Below the pieces are notes generated by a model that had not been told where the DNA came from, made no database searches, and saw only the letters and a list, made by a program, of their open reading frames with translations. The translations under genes were made by a program, and so were the position numbers. A stretch of DNA of 64,000 nucleotides from Prostheceraeus crozeri (taxonomy: Eukaryota > Platyhelminthes > Polycladida > Euryleptidae): contig CAJQUW010007936.1 of the NCBI GenBank assembly GCA_907163375.1, positions 1 to 64,000 of the forward strand, written 5' to 3'. Below are positions 46,701 through 57,529 of this stretch, one piece after another (position 1 is the first letter of the stretch; every line of letters starts with the position of its first letter).

Positions 46701-47270
46701 CATGATTGAAGCAATGCTGTTGATGCCCTCTCCGTCATCAAAGTTGTCAATTGCAAAGTCCTTCATCGTCGTTTCGATTGATGGCTTCCAATTCTGGCCT
46801 CTTGGCATCACTATTCAGAAGTCAGTTCATATCTCAACTGCAGGAATGGCCATTCACATAGGCTTGCTTCTACACGCATGGATTTGGCCTGTTTTTATGC
46901 GGATGCGCAATGTACAACACCAAAACACCGTGTCGTCCAATCACGTTGCATGAACGTGTTGTTCCCCAAAAGTATCCGATTGGTTGTAAAGTAACACATG
47001 ACATGATGCTGTTATGTTTGTTTGATTATAGTGGTATGTGGACAAAATTGATCCCACGACACCTAAATACTAAAAAGCATTTTTGGCACTTTATTAAAGT
47101 AATGCTAAAAAGCATTGGTACTTCACTTAAAAGAGAAAAGTTGATATCCATGAATGTTTTTTGTGCGATAAAAAATCAAAAGTCAGGGAGCTTCATCTCA
47201 AACATTGGAAGTCCCTGCCATCTAGCGACAGGAGCAAATCGTTTTGGGGCCATTTTTGACCCCAAACACC
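43800..47270 (-). mobile_element. Probable second piggyBac-like element, remnants split by a LINE
   Basis: Two pieces of a minus-strand piggyBac-like transposase flank the LINE at 44380-46060. At 44305-44081 a Cys-rich tail RGRCRECGSKKDKKVSN is followed by VHTFCAASVFA. At 46760-46260 an acidic N-terminus (SDDESSDDELENIS) is followed by MEASIGLMLCVGAVKAR, like the E...IGLL...G..KAR block of piggyBac-type transposases. The catalytic middle is missing. The outer sequences ggggtcatttttgacccc (43813-43830) and ggggccatttttgacccc (47249-47266) are similar palindromes and may be subterminal. No TTAA pair was confirmed. Confidence 0.45.
44380..46060 (-). mobile_element. LINE (Jockey/CR1-like), 5'-truncated, reverse transcriptase nearly whole
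   Basis: Read leftwards from about 46036. A pre-RT region has INQRWDAFRRKDWEKYNYLK and NGLWKIVNDF. The RT block 45702-44650 (350 codons) has KKASGIDGIPTKFFA, PLKWKVGQICPIPK, HGFRKQASTTSALI, LDMSKAFDRI (first catalytic Asp), RGVAQGSVLSPSLF and LAKYADDVTMVL (catalytic YADD). LNESKSKLLL and KILGITLTNNMSW follow, then after a stop at 44650-44652 comes TIRPVLEYASPCF. There is one frame change near 45750. No endonuclease domain is present, so the copy is 5'-truncated as usual. It sits inside the piggyBac-like remnant. Confidence 0.9.
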
Positions 47271-48547
47271 TGCTAACGTATATGTAGGCATCGCATCATA
47301 GAGATGTGACCAGGGTTTCGGAGTCGTGTTCCGGCTATCACAGCTCCGGCTCCGACTCTATATATCACGGCTCCGGGCGACTCCGGCTCCGACCCAAGAC
47401 CCTTCGAAAAATAGGCGGGCCCCAACACGCAGCCGAACAATGAGAGACCTTCACGGAATGATGTACACCCGATGGCATGGCAGCTGCGAAACTGCACATC
47501 TGGTCCACCAGGTCTACCTGTTGCCTCTTCTCGTCAGACAAGATGACAGAATAAGACACATGTATATATCCGATTGGAGCAGCCTGAGGTTTTCGATAAA
47601 ATGAAGTTCTTCGGTGTGTAGAACCATCATAGGTCATGCTGTTCACACTTTTTAAGAAGCTAAACACATTTAGATTTATATAATCATAATATCATAATAT
47701 AATCACATACAGATTTATCAAATCGTTATTTTGTCGCAAAACACAGCAACTATTAAGTTTTAACTCAAACTAAGTCTTTATTTTCGCACATCACTTACTG
47801 ATCGGAGACATAAACACATGCAGAATAGGAAAATGACAAGGCATGCTAAACATTATGACGATAATGTGACATAGCTATAGTGCTTCCCTCTTAAAATTCT
47901 TTATGAAGCATGAGTCGCAGAGGGAGCAATGAATATTTTGGTACTTCTATTCTTTCCACCCACATTTTTTTCCAAAATCATCAAATTTCGCCAAAGTTAG
48001 TCACATTGGGTTTAGAATAGACTTGATCTGTCACTGAGTGACACTACAACACGACTGAGAAGTCTTACTTGAACCCTGGGATGAAGGATTGGTCCCTTGG
48101 ATACTCCGTTAGAATACAAGTCACAGCTGTGATCATGAACTTCGTGTGATTGTTGTCTACAGACAAATGACGAGCAGTTGTCTAATTCTGAGGCTGCAAA
48201 TGCTCTATAAGTCAGATAAGAGGAGTTTTATACACTCTACGTTTTGCCAACGTTAGTGAGAACAAGTAGGAGCAAGAGAAGATCGTTGACAATGCAGCAC
48301 TTGCGGGTGTCAACAACTGAAATGTGGGGGGGGAAAGAATAGGAGTACCAATATTTTCTCTATTTATGTGACAAATAAAGTCTCTGATTTAATCTCTACC
48401 ACTACCGCTCTTAACGCTTTATCAGATGCGAGAACAAATGTTTCATTCTTCCGATGCATCATTGATTAAAAGGAGGTATTTTGGTCGGATCCAGCGATGT
48501 ATTTCAGTCAGTGTCAGCGTGCTTCCAGACCATAGGCCTTTGCTTCA
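47271..48547. other. Intergenic DNA with a hAT-like end
   Basis: cagggtttcggagtcgtgtt at 47311, followed by runs of ctccggctccgac, resembles a hAT terminus with its own short repeats. A diverged inverted counterpart ends at about 53193. The rest of the stretch is unrecognised. Confidence 0.4.
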
Positions 48548-48868
48548 TAAAATGGGTTCCTTTTCTGCAGCAGACAGCATGAATTCTGCATAAAATAATT
48601 AACGTATGTTGGGAAAGAATCCCATCATTGAGATTACGAAAGTCATCACAGCTAAAATGGTGTTGTAAGCAAAAGTGAAATCGTATAAGTAATTCCAATT
48701 CAGTTGCAGGAATTACAACGGAAATGACTGATCATGATTGTAATACAGAGGGAATGATGGTATTTCACAGATTCTCATGACTGACTTGGCGATTTAATAT
48801 GTTTGTTAAATTAGTAATTCGATAGGCTCCTATTACTTTCATGCTCACGCTGAAGAATATTTTCTTAA
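48548..48868. repeat. 321-bp direct repeat, left copy
   Basis: Starts taaaatgggttccttttctg and ends gaatattttcttaa. It matches 51721-52041 at a constant offset of 3173 with no gaps and about two differences. The piggyBac element begins at the very next base. Confidence 0.95.
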
Positions 48869-48899
48869 CCCTTTCGCTACGGTAAGAACTTTTGAATAT

Positions 48900-49045
48900 C
48901 TCGATGACATGCTGTGCGTGTCATGCCATTTATTGTCATTGTAGCGGAGTATGATTTAAACTAATTTTTCAAGATATCGATGACATGCACAGCGTGTCAT
49001 AAACTTCTTGGCTGAAAGTCCCGATGACATGCTCTGCGTGTCAAA
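48900..49045. promoter_or_regulatory. Subterminal near-palindromes of the piggyBac element, left set (3 copies)
   Basis: gatgacatgctgtgcgtgtc, gatgacatgcacagcgtgtc and gatgacatgctctgcgtgtc, each followed by A (starting at about 48903, 48981 and 49022). Two matching copies lie near the other end (51609 and 51682). Position and symmetry suggest binding sites for the transposase or a silencing factor; this is inference. Confidence 0.6.
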
Positions 49046-49312
49046 AGATTAAATCAGTTTATGAAGAGTTGTTTTATAGCAGATATTATCTGAATTAATT
49101 AATTTACCTAATACTATTATTACCCAGATCTATAGACTCTGTGCATGTAAGTCATTCATATGTATTGATACGCATAGTAAGATATAAATCTTTTTTTGGA
49201 ATTCTAGAAATTAACCAACCCCAAAAGATAGTGAAAAACGGAAAAATACTTCCATGAATAATATTAACATTGAATATTGAAAACGAGACACAACAAGACG
49301 GTCTATAGTACC

Positions 49313-51087
49313 CTACTCATCATCGGTAACAACATGGAAATTTGTGAAACATGGCGCAGCACATAATCCGGGTTTTTCTTCACAATCGATGCATTAGAAG
49401 ACAGTCTCCTTTCTCCGGCCATTTCTGTAGCAAACTCGGCACCGTTTGTGTGGCCGCTCTTGACCAGGTCGTCCTGGAATTCGCTCCAAACGATGAAATG
49501 CAGTTGGAAGGGAAATGATTGAATGAGAACGACGTCTGGAAAGTTGTCGGCCCTTTCCAGTCTTAAATATAAGATGGTTAATTGTTTTTAGGATAAAGTC
49601 AAGATAAGTTTTTTCACCACCACATTTCCGATATAATATCCATGAGTTGTAGTGTAATATTTGTACAAGATGTAAGCCGTACTTTATAAACCAAGTGTAT
49701 TGCTTTCGATTGATATCGTAGTGCTTCAATGCAGCATCAAGCCGATCCACGCCTCCCATGTGACGATCATAGTTCGACACAGATCGAGATTTTGATACTA
49801 GCTCCCGACGACCGCCTTTGAAGAATGCTTCAACTTCCACATTTTCCGCAGTCGCAGAAGTGTCCAAAACGAAAACGGTTTTCATACCTGACGATTTCTT
49901 GTCGACAATTTTCACACACAAGACATCATCGCATCGAGCATAGGCTTAATCCTTGGCTGCCACAGGAAGTGCTTTCAAGTTCTCTGGCACGTCACGATTT
50001 TGTTTCACTGTTCCAGTCACTAATGTATCGTTTTGTAGTAAATATTTTGCCAGTCTATAGAATGTATAGAAATTGTCTAGATGATAACCTTGTCCAAGAA
50101 GATCATTTGCCAACATAGCTACGATTCTTTCCGATATTGACAACTCATCAGTCCCACGTAAAATGGTTCCAAATTGATGATTTTCTTTGACAGGCTGTGA
50201 AGTTGTATTTTCCAAACATAACCAGACTCAGACTCACACACCGCATACGATTTTAAACCATAGCGTTTGCGCTTACTTGGTATGTATTGTCTGATTTGTA
50301 GCCTTCCCTTGAAAAGCATGAGAGTTTCATCGACACATATTTCTTTATTGGGCATGTATGTGTTTTGACAAGGTTCATTAACTTCCTTCAAAAATGGACG
50401 AATACGGGCAAGATAATCATTTTGTGACAAATTGTCTGGATCAGCAAATCGAATGTATTTCAAAATGAAAAGAAATCTATCGCGCGACAAGGCTTCTGGT
50501 GCAGAAAACGCATCTTGACGAAAGGATACATCACAACTCCAATAATGATTTACTTTTGGTTTTCTATTTATACACATTAAAAATTGCATTCCGAAGAATT
50601 TTTTCAGCTCATTAGCTGTGACTTGCTTGTTGCTTAGTAGATTGTTATCATCTGGTGATTCATCCACATACTGCCAGATCCTATTGTTTGTTGAGTTCAT
50701 GATTTCTGTGACAAGATTATCGTTGAGGAAAATGTCAAAGGAAAACATCATATTTTCATTAGGATAATCGATATCTGGATGTATTCCAGCCGTGGCTACG
50801 AACTCAGGTAAGTCACTACGGCGTCGATCGGTTCCATCAGGTTTAACTATCGTCCAGTCGCTCGAAGACAAATTTCGCTCATCAGAATCGTCGTCGGAAT
50901 CAGTTCCACGTAGTAAAGGAATGTCTTCCTCAACTTCTATGTCATCCTCACTATCTGAATACTGTAAATTTGCGTCGTCATGACCAATTTCATCAAGGGC
51001 ATTAATCAATGCCGCTCTTCGCGGACGACGACGTGTACCGAAGCAGTTCATTATGCTTACGTATATCTCCACAAGTGAAGTCAACAC
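49313..51087 (-). pseudogene. piggyBac transposase, broken
   Basis: DDE-type transposase that cuts and inserts at TTAA. The first block (51087-50119) starts at ATG 51087 or more likely at the inner ATG 51051 (MNCFGTRRRPRRA). It has an acidic region, then MNSTNNRIWQYVDE, ELKKFFGMQFLMCINRKP, YWSCD, RFLFILKYIRF and the first catalytic Asp in EICVDETLMLFKGRL, with QYIPSKRKRYGLK after it. The frame changes between 50119 and 50215; the next block has GQGYHLDNFYT (second Asp). A stop near 49922 precedes SVSNYDRHMGGVDRLD (third Asp). The Cys-rich zinc-binding tail CRVCYRNGRRKETVF ... CIDCEEKPGLCAAPCF is cut by a stop at 49391-49393 and ends at 49313. Domain order and size (about 590 codons) are normal. 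Confidence 0.9.
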
Positions 51088-51604
51088 ACGTATTCAAATA
51101 TATGCTAGGACAGCGCATATAGCAAAGTCAACGCTGTGCAGTGAAATCAAATATTAGGCTCAGCTTTCTATGCAGATCAATGATTATAAATCACTAAATG
51201 AATTTGAAAATTTTCAAGACTGAAAAGTTCTCTATCACTGCATGCTAAACCTATGGAGCCAACATCATCTCAATAAATGAAGATATAGGACAAATCTTTA
51301 GATTAAAAGTTAAACTAAATGACGATTGAATTGGATTCTAAATTTCATTTGAGGTTATAGTTTTTGATGCAAATCTCATTCTATTTTGTGAACATTGTAC
51401 TTCTAATTATAATCAGTAACAATCAAACATAGCCTATATGTAATTTGGTTATTAGTTATTACGGTTACAAAGAATTGTAGCTATACGGAATGTATGAACA
51501 ACTGTTATTTGCAATGAGGAATAAATTTCTCTTCTAATTATCTTTCCAATACCGAGAATTAGGCAAACTTGATAACTTAAAAAGATCGTTAGTCTAACTA
51601 AATT

Positions 51605-51704
51605 TTTCATGACATGCTCAGCGTGTCATTGTTAATCAAGTAAAGCCGCTTTCAATTATTTGATACTTGCAACTATGACGTATGACACGCTCAGCGTGTC
51701 ATTA
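51605..51704. promoter_or_regulatory. Subterminal near-palindromes of the piggyBac element, right set (2 copies)
   Basis: catgacatgctcagcgtgtc (from about 51608) and tatgacacgctcagcgtgtc (from 51681), each followed by A. The second is an almost exact palindrome, tgacacgctcagcgtgtca. Same motif as the left set. Confidence 0.65.
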
Positions 51705-51720
51705 GTAGCGAAAGGGTCCT

Positions 51721-52041
51721 TAAAATGGGTTCCTTTTCTGCAGCAGACAGCATGAATTCTGCATAAAATAATTAACGTATGTTGGGAAAGAATCCCATCA
51801 TTGAGATTACGAAAGTCATCACAGCTAAAATGGTGTTGTAAGCAAAAGTGAAATCGTATAAGTAATTCCAATTCAGTTGCAGGAATTACAACGGAAATGA
51901 CTGATCATGATTGTAATACAGAGGGAATGATGGTATTTCTCAGATTCTCATGACTGACTTGGCGATTTAATATGTTTGTTAAATTAGCAATTCGATAGGC
52001 TCCTATTACTTTCATGCTCACGCTGAAGAATATTTTCTTAA
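51721..52041. repeat. 321-bp direct repeat, right copy
   Basis: Partner of 48548-48868. Only ctcag for cacag near 51939 and gcaatt for gtaatt near 51990 were seen as differences. It is followed by ccgtgatcatat, unique to this side. Confidence 0.95.
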
Positions 52042-52144
52042 CCGTGATCATATCACAGGCAACCTGCCACTGCCACTGATTTCAGACAATGACTTCATTT
52101 AACCTTGAAAGATGTAAATGGTTCCACATCACTATTCAGATTCT

Positions 52145-52545
52145 AGAAATGAAACATGAATTTAGTGAATCATAAAATCATGCCGGAGAAAATTGAATTA
52201 AAAACATGACACTTCAGCCAAGAAAGCACGAATAATATCGCGACTTTTTCATGAAGACAATTCCATTATAATACGGATCATGAAATTCCCTTGATAATCA
52301 GCTTGATTTCCAGTTAGTTAGTAGCAAGTATTCATTCCTTTTGATATCCAACTTGTTTCATACTACTTACATGGGAGAGTCATCTCGTTCTCGTTAGCAC
52401 ATAATTTGGCAAATTTTGACTTTTTTCAAAAGTGCTCAAATAATTTTTTGGACCACGGGAACGCAATCTCCGCAAGAAACTGAATCTTTTGATATAAAAA
52501 ATTTTCACTGTGAACACATACTTTTTGAGTCGACACCATAGAGTA
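52145..52545. repeat. Dispersed repeat, copy B
   Basis: Partner of 43385-43770, same direction. It contains aatcatgccggagaaaatt, attcccttgataatcagctt and gaatcttttgatataaaaa. Confidence 0.6.
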
Positions 52546-53600
52546 GGGTAATGTAGTTCCTACTCTATGGCAATGTAGTTCCTGCTTCGTTCCTGCCGCG
52601 AGAAGACTTCGAACGATGGAGCTAAGCACGCGCGCTCCAACTCACACAAATCTCTGTGATTTGCTATGAACATCTCTAGCGCATTGTGTGATTGCTTGAG
52701 ATCCTGCACTTGACAGCTGAGCGCTGTCGCTCCGAGCGCATTTGAGGCTTGCGTGACTTGAAACTGCAGTGTAATGTAAACGTAAAGAAGCTCCCAAACA
52801 AGCAAAAACGACTAAAAGCGTTTGTTTTAAGAACGTAAGCAATTATTTTTGGGTATGCGGAGAAGACCTCGCACGCACAAAGACGACGCCATTGGTAGAC
52901 CATGTATTGAGAGGAGATGAAGACCAGAAGGTTTTGGGAAGTCTGCAACCATAGACATTGAACATCAACAACCATAGGGGATGTCAACAACGATGCCCAT
53001 GTCTACAACGATAACCACTACTATAATAGCACCATAGGATAACACATGTGTCTTCGTTTCAGCTACACTGTCAAATGTGGTCAAGTATCACTTTATCTCG
53101 CAAAGTGAATGAATAAGACATCAAACCGGAGCCGGAGTCGTAGTATTTTCTGTCGGCTCCGATCTGCCACAACATCTTCGACTCAGAAACTAGTTAATCA
53201 GAATTGCGACATTAATTAATATGTACTGCATGAAACCGACTTCTTTTCATCAATCTTAACGGTATCCTCTCGACGATGACAAACAGCTGAAGGCATGGGA
53301 GAGTGGATGCAACAAATGGAAAATGGTAGATTAGAGCATGATCATAGACCATAATTTGAATAGCTAGTTTTTTTCAAATGCATTTAGTGATTCATAAAAG
53401 AGAACGTCAGAAATTTTTGTGAAGCTGACATCTTCTTGAAAAATTGAGAATTTTGAATTGGGTTATGGATTTTCTGTTAACGGATTTTCCCATACCGTAC
53501 GGACTGAATGAGAATTTCCTCTCTCCCGGCTGAGTGTTTAACTGAGGTGCATATCAGATAGTTGTGACAACAATATTTTTAATTTTTCGCACATATCATC
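52546..53600. other. Upstream region of PRKAR2, little recognised
   Basis: A GC-richer patch at 52570-52800 has only chance frames. ggagccggagtcgtagtatt at about 53130 and cgactcagaaactag at 53179-53193 look like a diverged hAT end, the inverted counterpart of 47311. No clear promoter. The acceptor-like catctttcag at 53597-53606 precedes the first coding exon. Confidence 0.35.
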
Positions 53601-53630
53601 TTTCAGGTGCATGCTAACAGCTGGCACATT

Positions 53631-53781
53631 ATGAGCATCACATTTGAAATACCTAAGGGTTTACAGGAACTTCTTCAAGATTTTACAGTTGCGGTATTAA
53701 AGGAAAGACCGAATGATTTAGTGCATTTTGCTGCGTCTTATTTTAATGACTTGGACGGAAAAGAGACATCTATTTTACCAG
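53631..53781 (+). CDS. PRKAR2: PRKAR2 coding exon 1: RIIa dimerisation/docking domain
   Basis: Regulatory subunit, type II, of cAMP-dependent protein kinase. It holds the catalytic subunits inactive until cAMP binds and docks to A-kinase anchor proteins. The exon codes residues 1-50 and the first base of codon 51: [38 protein letters not shown] and [12 protein letters not shown]. This is the RIIa (DPY-30-like) four-helix dimerisation domain, close to the start of vertebrate PRKAR2A/B (M..I.IP.GL.ELLQ..TV.VL...P.DLV.FA..YF). ATG at 53631 is chosen because the match begins there; an in-frame upstream GTG is not needed. The donor is CCA G before GTAAAT (phase 1). Whether it is the A or B form cannot be told. 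Confidence 0.9.
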
Positions 53782-54149
53782 GTAAATTTAACACAGAATG
53801 CCAAACTTGAATTGGTTGCTCTTTCGTAGTCTAGGCAATGCATCCTTTTATTAAGTATGCATGATTCTCGACGATTATTTGCAGTCTTGTCAAGCATGTT
53901 CAATCGCATTTTAATTTGATTCTTCGATTTACGTACTGAAATTAAAAAAATCATTGTGGGATCTGGCTACTGAAAATGATGCGCAACAGATGGTCAAGAT
54001 TTTAGCTGCCATTTTTGTCATTATAGCATCGTGAATTCAAAATCAACTATATTCAGTTGCATCAGAGAATTTGCGCGATGAATAGCAAGCAGAGATTCCA
54101 ACTCATTGGGACACTTGATGAGATGTAGTTGGCACTAAACTTCTTCAAC
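53782..54149. other. Start of PRKAR2 intron 1, nothing recognised
   Basis: AT-rich DNA. Confidence 0.35.
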
Positions 54150-55726
54150 TTTTCTAATCAGATATTGCATTACTTCTCTTGTGTTTACATCTGTAAGTGG
54201 TTGTTGGAAGACTGTTCCAGACGCCAGCTGCCGCAGTCGGGAAGACACGGTCTCCAATAGTCTCAACACCAGTGGATGCTGTAGCAGTAGCCTTAATGGG
54301 GTAGGTGAGGGAAACTAAGAGAGTGGACATCACGAACTCGGGAGGGAGGCGACGAATGGAGCGAATTGCAACAAAGCTCATTATGACAGTGGTCAAGATA
54401 TGAGGCTGCATAGAAAGGCAAGGATCGAGTATAATACCGAGGTTGCAGATTTTGTAGGACGAGGTAATGTGATTGTGTTGTCCGATTACAACGGGATTGT
54501 GGAACAGGGTCACGGCCTCTGTTGGAGGAGAACCACACTAATACGCCTTGCTTGTGTTCAGTTAGAGGTGGTTTTTTGATAACCACTCTTCAATAGCAGA
54601 GAGTCAGTTGGCCATCTTGGTTGTAAGAATGTGTTTCTGGAATAGATGACAGCCTAAGCCGTAAATTTGTATGCCGTCTGCATGCAGGTGGTATGAAAGT
54701 TCGTGGGATGCATAATGCTGAGAAAGTTAGACATGTGTATGACGAGCAGAATGGGACCCAGCGCAGAACCTTGAGGAACACTATACGGCAAAGTGGATGA
54801 AGTTGAGGTAGAGGACGCACAGACAACGTAATTTTACCTCGGTCTCGGTCAGATAAATGCGAGACAAAAAGAGACAGAATCAATCCACTTAGGCCCAACG
54901 ATGGATTCAGACGCTGATTTAGAGTTTCGTGGTGAACGAAGTCAATAGCGGAGGATGTCGGACGAAACCTTCAACAGAGCCGTTTCAGTGGATTGATAGA
55001 GCAGCATGCATATTGAAGTGTGAAGACTTGTGATTGTTGAGATGATGAAGTACTTTGGCTCTAATATCTTAGAAAGACCAAAGAGTTTGGAGATTGGACA
55101 GTGGGATGACACTTCATAGGAGTCTGGATTTCCTTTCTTCTAAAGCAGGATTGATGACTGCTTCTTTCCATGGACGTGGCACAGTTCTAGAAGAGGGATA
55201 TCTTGAAAATGTGAGTGATGAAGGGTGCCATGATGTCAATGTTCAATATTTTTGTAAATGAAATGGCAGGCGGCTACACGAGTTGAGTTGTGTGGAAGGC
55301 TGGAGATGGCAAGGATGACACCAGACACACAGAGGATCTGTAAGTCACTAAAGGATAAGCCGAATGGAGCGGTGCTAAAATCAGTAGGAGGGAAGTTAAC
55401 CGTCCTGTCGTGAATAGGCGTAGCCTTGTGAATAATATGCTATTGAATGACTCGACAGAAGTTTCAGGGTTAAGATTGGAATGGCAGTGTTCCATGAGAG
55501 CATTGATTGAGCTTCACAACATGCGCGGATCTCCTTGCTCCCAGTACGTTTCGCACCTCCAGAAGGACTCACGTCTTTGAATGGTCAATTCTTGGTAAGA
55601 GTACCTGACATCTTTCAACTCACTAGTGACGAGACAGGCAGCAGCTGGGCAAGTCTTGGAGAGACGTTTGATACGTTTCTCAAATATATTGTAATTTTGT
55701 AGTTGATTGGAGTACAGTGTCATCAA
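54150..55726 (-). mobile_element. LINE (CR1/L2-like) reverse-transcriptase remnant, heavily decayed
   Basis: Read leftwards across several frames: SYQELTIQRRESFWRCETYW (pre-RT, about 55600), then after a long eroded part GLSGLILSLFVSHLSDRDRG (about 54895). A P.GSVLGPLLF-like stretch is followed by a degraded active-site region. Then comes an end with ETIGDRVFPTAAAGVWNSLP (54230-54290), which is the GDR.F..A.P..WNSLP tail typical of CR1/L2-type LINEs. Many stops and frame changes show great age. It lies antisense in PRKAR2 intron 1. Confidence 0.75.
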
Positions 55727-56284
55727 CTGTCAATTCACTAGCCACACTATCTCTGCTTTTCCTCAATGTGCAAGCATATCCAAGTAGCCTACTTGTTTGA
55801 CTGCACGCGTAAAAGCTTTCAAAATTGTATTTGTTATTATTCACATGATCAAGCATCGTCCAAATTATGAATGCTACTGAAAAAGATGTGTGATCTTGCT
55901 TTATCTGACAAATTTTGATTATGACAGTGTATAATCGTGCCAAGCGCAGTGCACCATGTTTATGGTGAAATGTTGAAAAATGTAGTCATAAATTTTCATG
56001 TAGTCAATACACGAAAATTTGTCATAAAACAGTAACTTGATCAACATGGAGCGAGCAGCTCTCCTTTCACAAAGTCCGCATCTTGCCTAAAAAAATCAAA
56101 ACTCCAAAAAGAGTAACGTGCTTCATTATGCAATTGCATTGAAAAGAATAATTTGAAAGACACTGCGAGATCAGATAAAGAGGCACTTTGGATATGAAGG
56201 AACCCTGAGGAAAGTAGTGATAGTGTGGCTATTGAAACTTGCAGTGGATCACGATGCATTCCAATCAACTGCCAATTTACAATA
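55727..56284. other. PRKAR2 intron 1 stretch, nothing recognised
   Basis: AT-rich with chance frames. Confidence 0.35.
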
Positions 56285-57520
56285 TGGGTCATTCCACATC
56301 AAAACGTCAAATTTCGGAAGTGAGTGGCGAAGGTTCTCAGATTTTCTTGAAATTCACATATTTCATCATTTGGGTCTATCTAGATGAAATCCAAAATATT
56401 TCGGAAAAATTCTATCAGGAAGGTCACTTGCGTGGCCTTGACTTATTCGAATTTTTAGAGAATTCATGAAAAATCATGTACATCTTTGACGGCCTACATC
56501 ACCGATCTCGCAGCGAAGTTGAGAAAAATTCTTCTTGGACTGCTTAATTGATACCCAACCATAAATGTTCCAAGCGGAGTTCATCACTTTTTCGCTGCGA
56601 GAAAATTTCTTTGGGCCCTCAAAAAAAGAAAATTTTCAGAAAATTTTTGAAAAATTCGAATTTTTAAACATTTCTAAAAAATGCAAAAGAAGTTTTGCGG
56701 TCCCTTCTTCCACAGGAGACTACAAATACATCCAAATGTTTGCAAAAAATATTAAGAAAATCACTAGGGATCGGGAAAGTGGTTTTTGAATCTCAAATGA
56801 TATGAACAATATTGAATTTTTGACTCAGTCCTGACAATTTCTTGCAGCAGCTACGCCAATTCTGATAGGTCGAGTGGGAAACGGAGGCTTCTTGAGCGAA
56901 GCGGGACCAAGGCTAGGGTTTGAAATGAGCGGCAATTTTCCTACTTTTCTAGATTGTTTATGTAAACACTAATGTCATTCGAGTATCATAGCCGATTCCT
57001 AAGCGAATCTTCAGACCTCTCCAAGTATCTTGATCAATTATTATCGCCACCGTTTCAGGGAGGTTTTAAAACATCTGCCATTACATATGTAGGCGACCAT
57101 TCCGCGTTTTGAGTCCATTTTTTCCAAAGCCATAGCTCCGAAACATGGAAAAACACAGAAACGGCGTCATGGAAAATTTATTTCCTAGCAGTTTTTGACA
57201 TAGGAGAAGTTAGTTGCTTCTGGTTAAATTCGTCACTACTCACTAATTATTACATGCCTACACCAATATCATGAATTGAAGTCTATCATAGTTTTTTAAT
57301 GATTCCAAAGCGTGTGTAGTATTTGAGACAATAAAAAAATCATGGCAATCAAAATCTTACCAGCTTGAAGGAACAAGATGCTTTGCACAGAAAAGGGGTC
57401 GAGTAACCGCTATTAGTATGCTATTGAGAATAATTGCTGGTGGGTTGTTTTCAATTAAATTTATCACACACTGGCTGACAATAGGACAATAGGCTGACTT
57501 ATGATAATGCCGATCTCTGG
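56285..57520. other. PRKAR2 intron 1, possible leader of the transposase-like element
   Basis: tgggtcattccacatcaaaa at 56284-56303 has the look of a repeat start. The next kilobase is A/T-rich with no clear domain. It may belong to the transposase-like gene that follows, but no right-hand partner was found. Confidence 0.3.
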
Positions 57521-57529
57521 GTTTTTCGG

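Larger units (their letters stand above)
48869..51719 (-). mobile_element. piggyBac transposon, full length (2851 bp), decayed
   Basis: Flanked by TTAA at 48865-48868 and 51720-51723, the piggyBac target site. The ends are inverted: ccctttcgctac on the left and gtagcgaaagggtcc on the right, the right end with three extra bases. The transposase gene occupies 49313-51087 on the minus strand. Both subterminal regions carry several copies of a near-palindrome of about 20 bp (see the separate entry). About 570 bp of non-coding leader lies between the gene and the right end. Confidence 0.95.

Noticed and set aside
52426-52990. Several overlapping minus-strand frames of 66-104 codons
   Set aside because: Low-complexity Ser/Ala/Cys-rich products in overlapping frames without domains; chance frames in a GC-richer patch.
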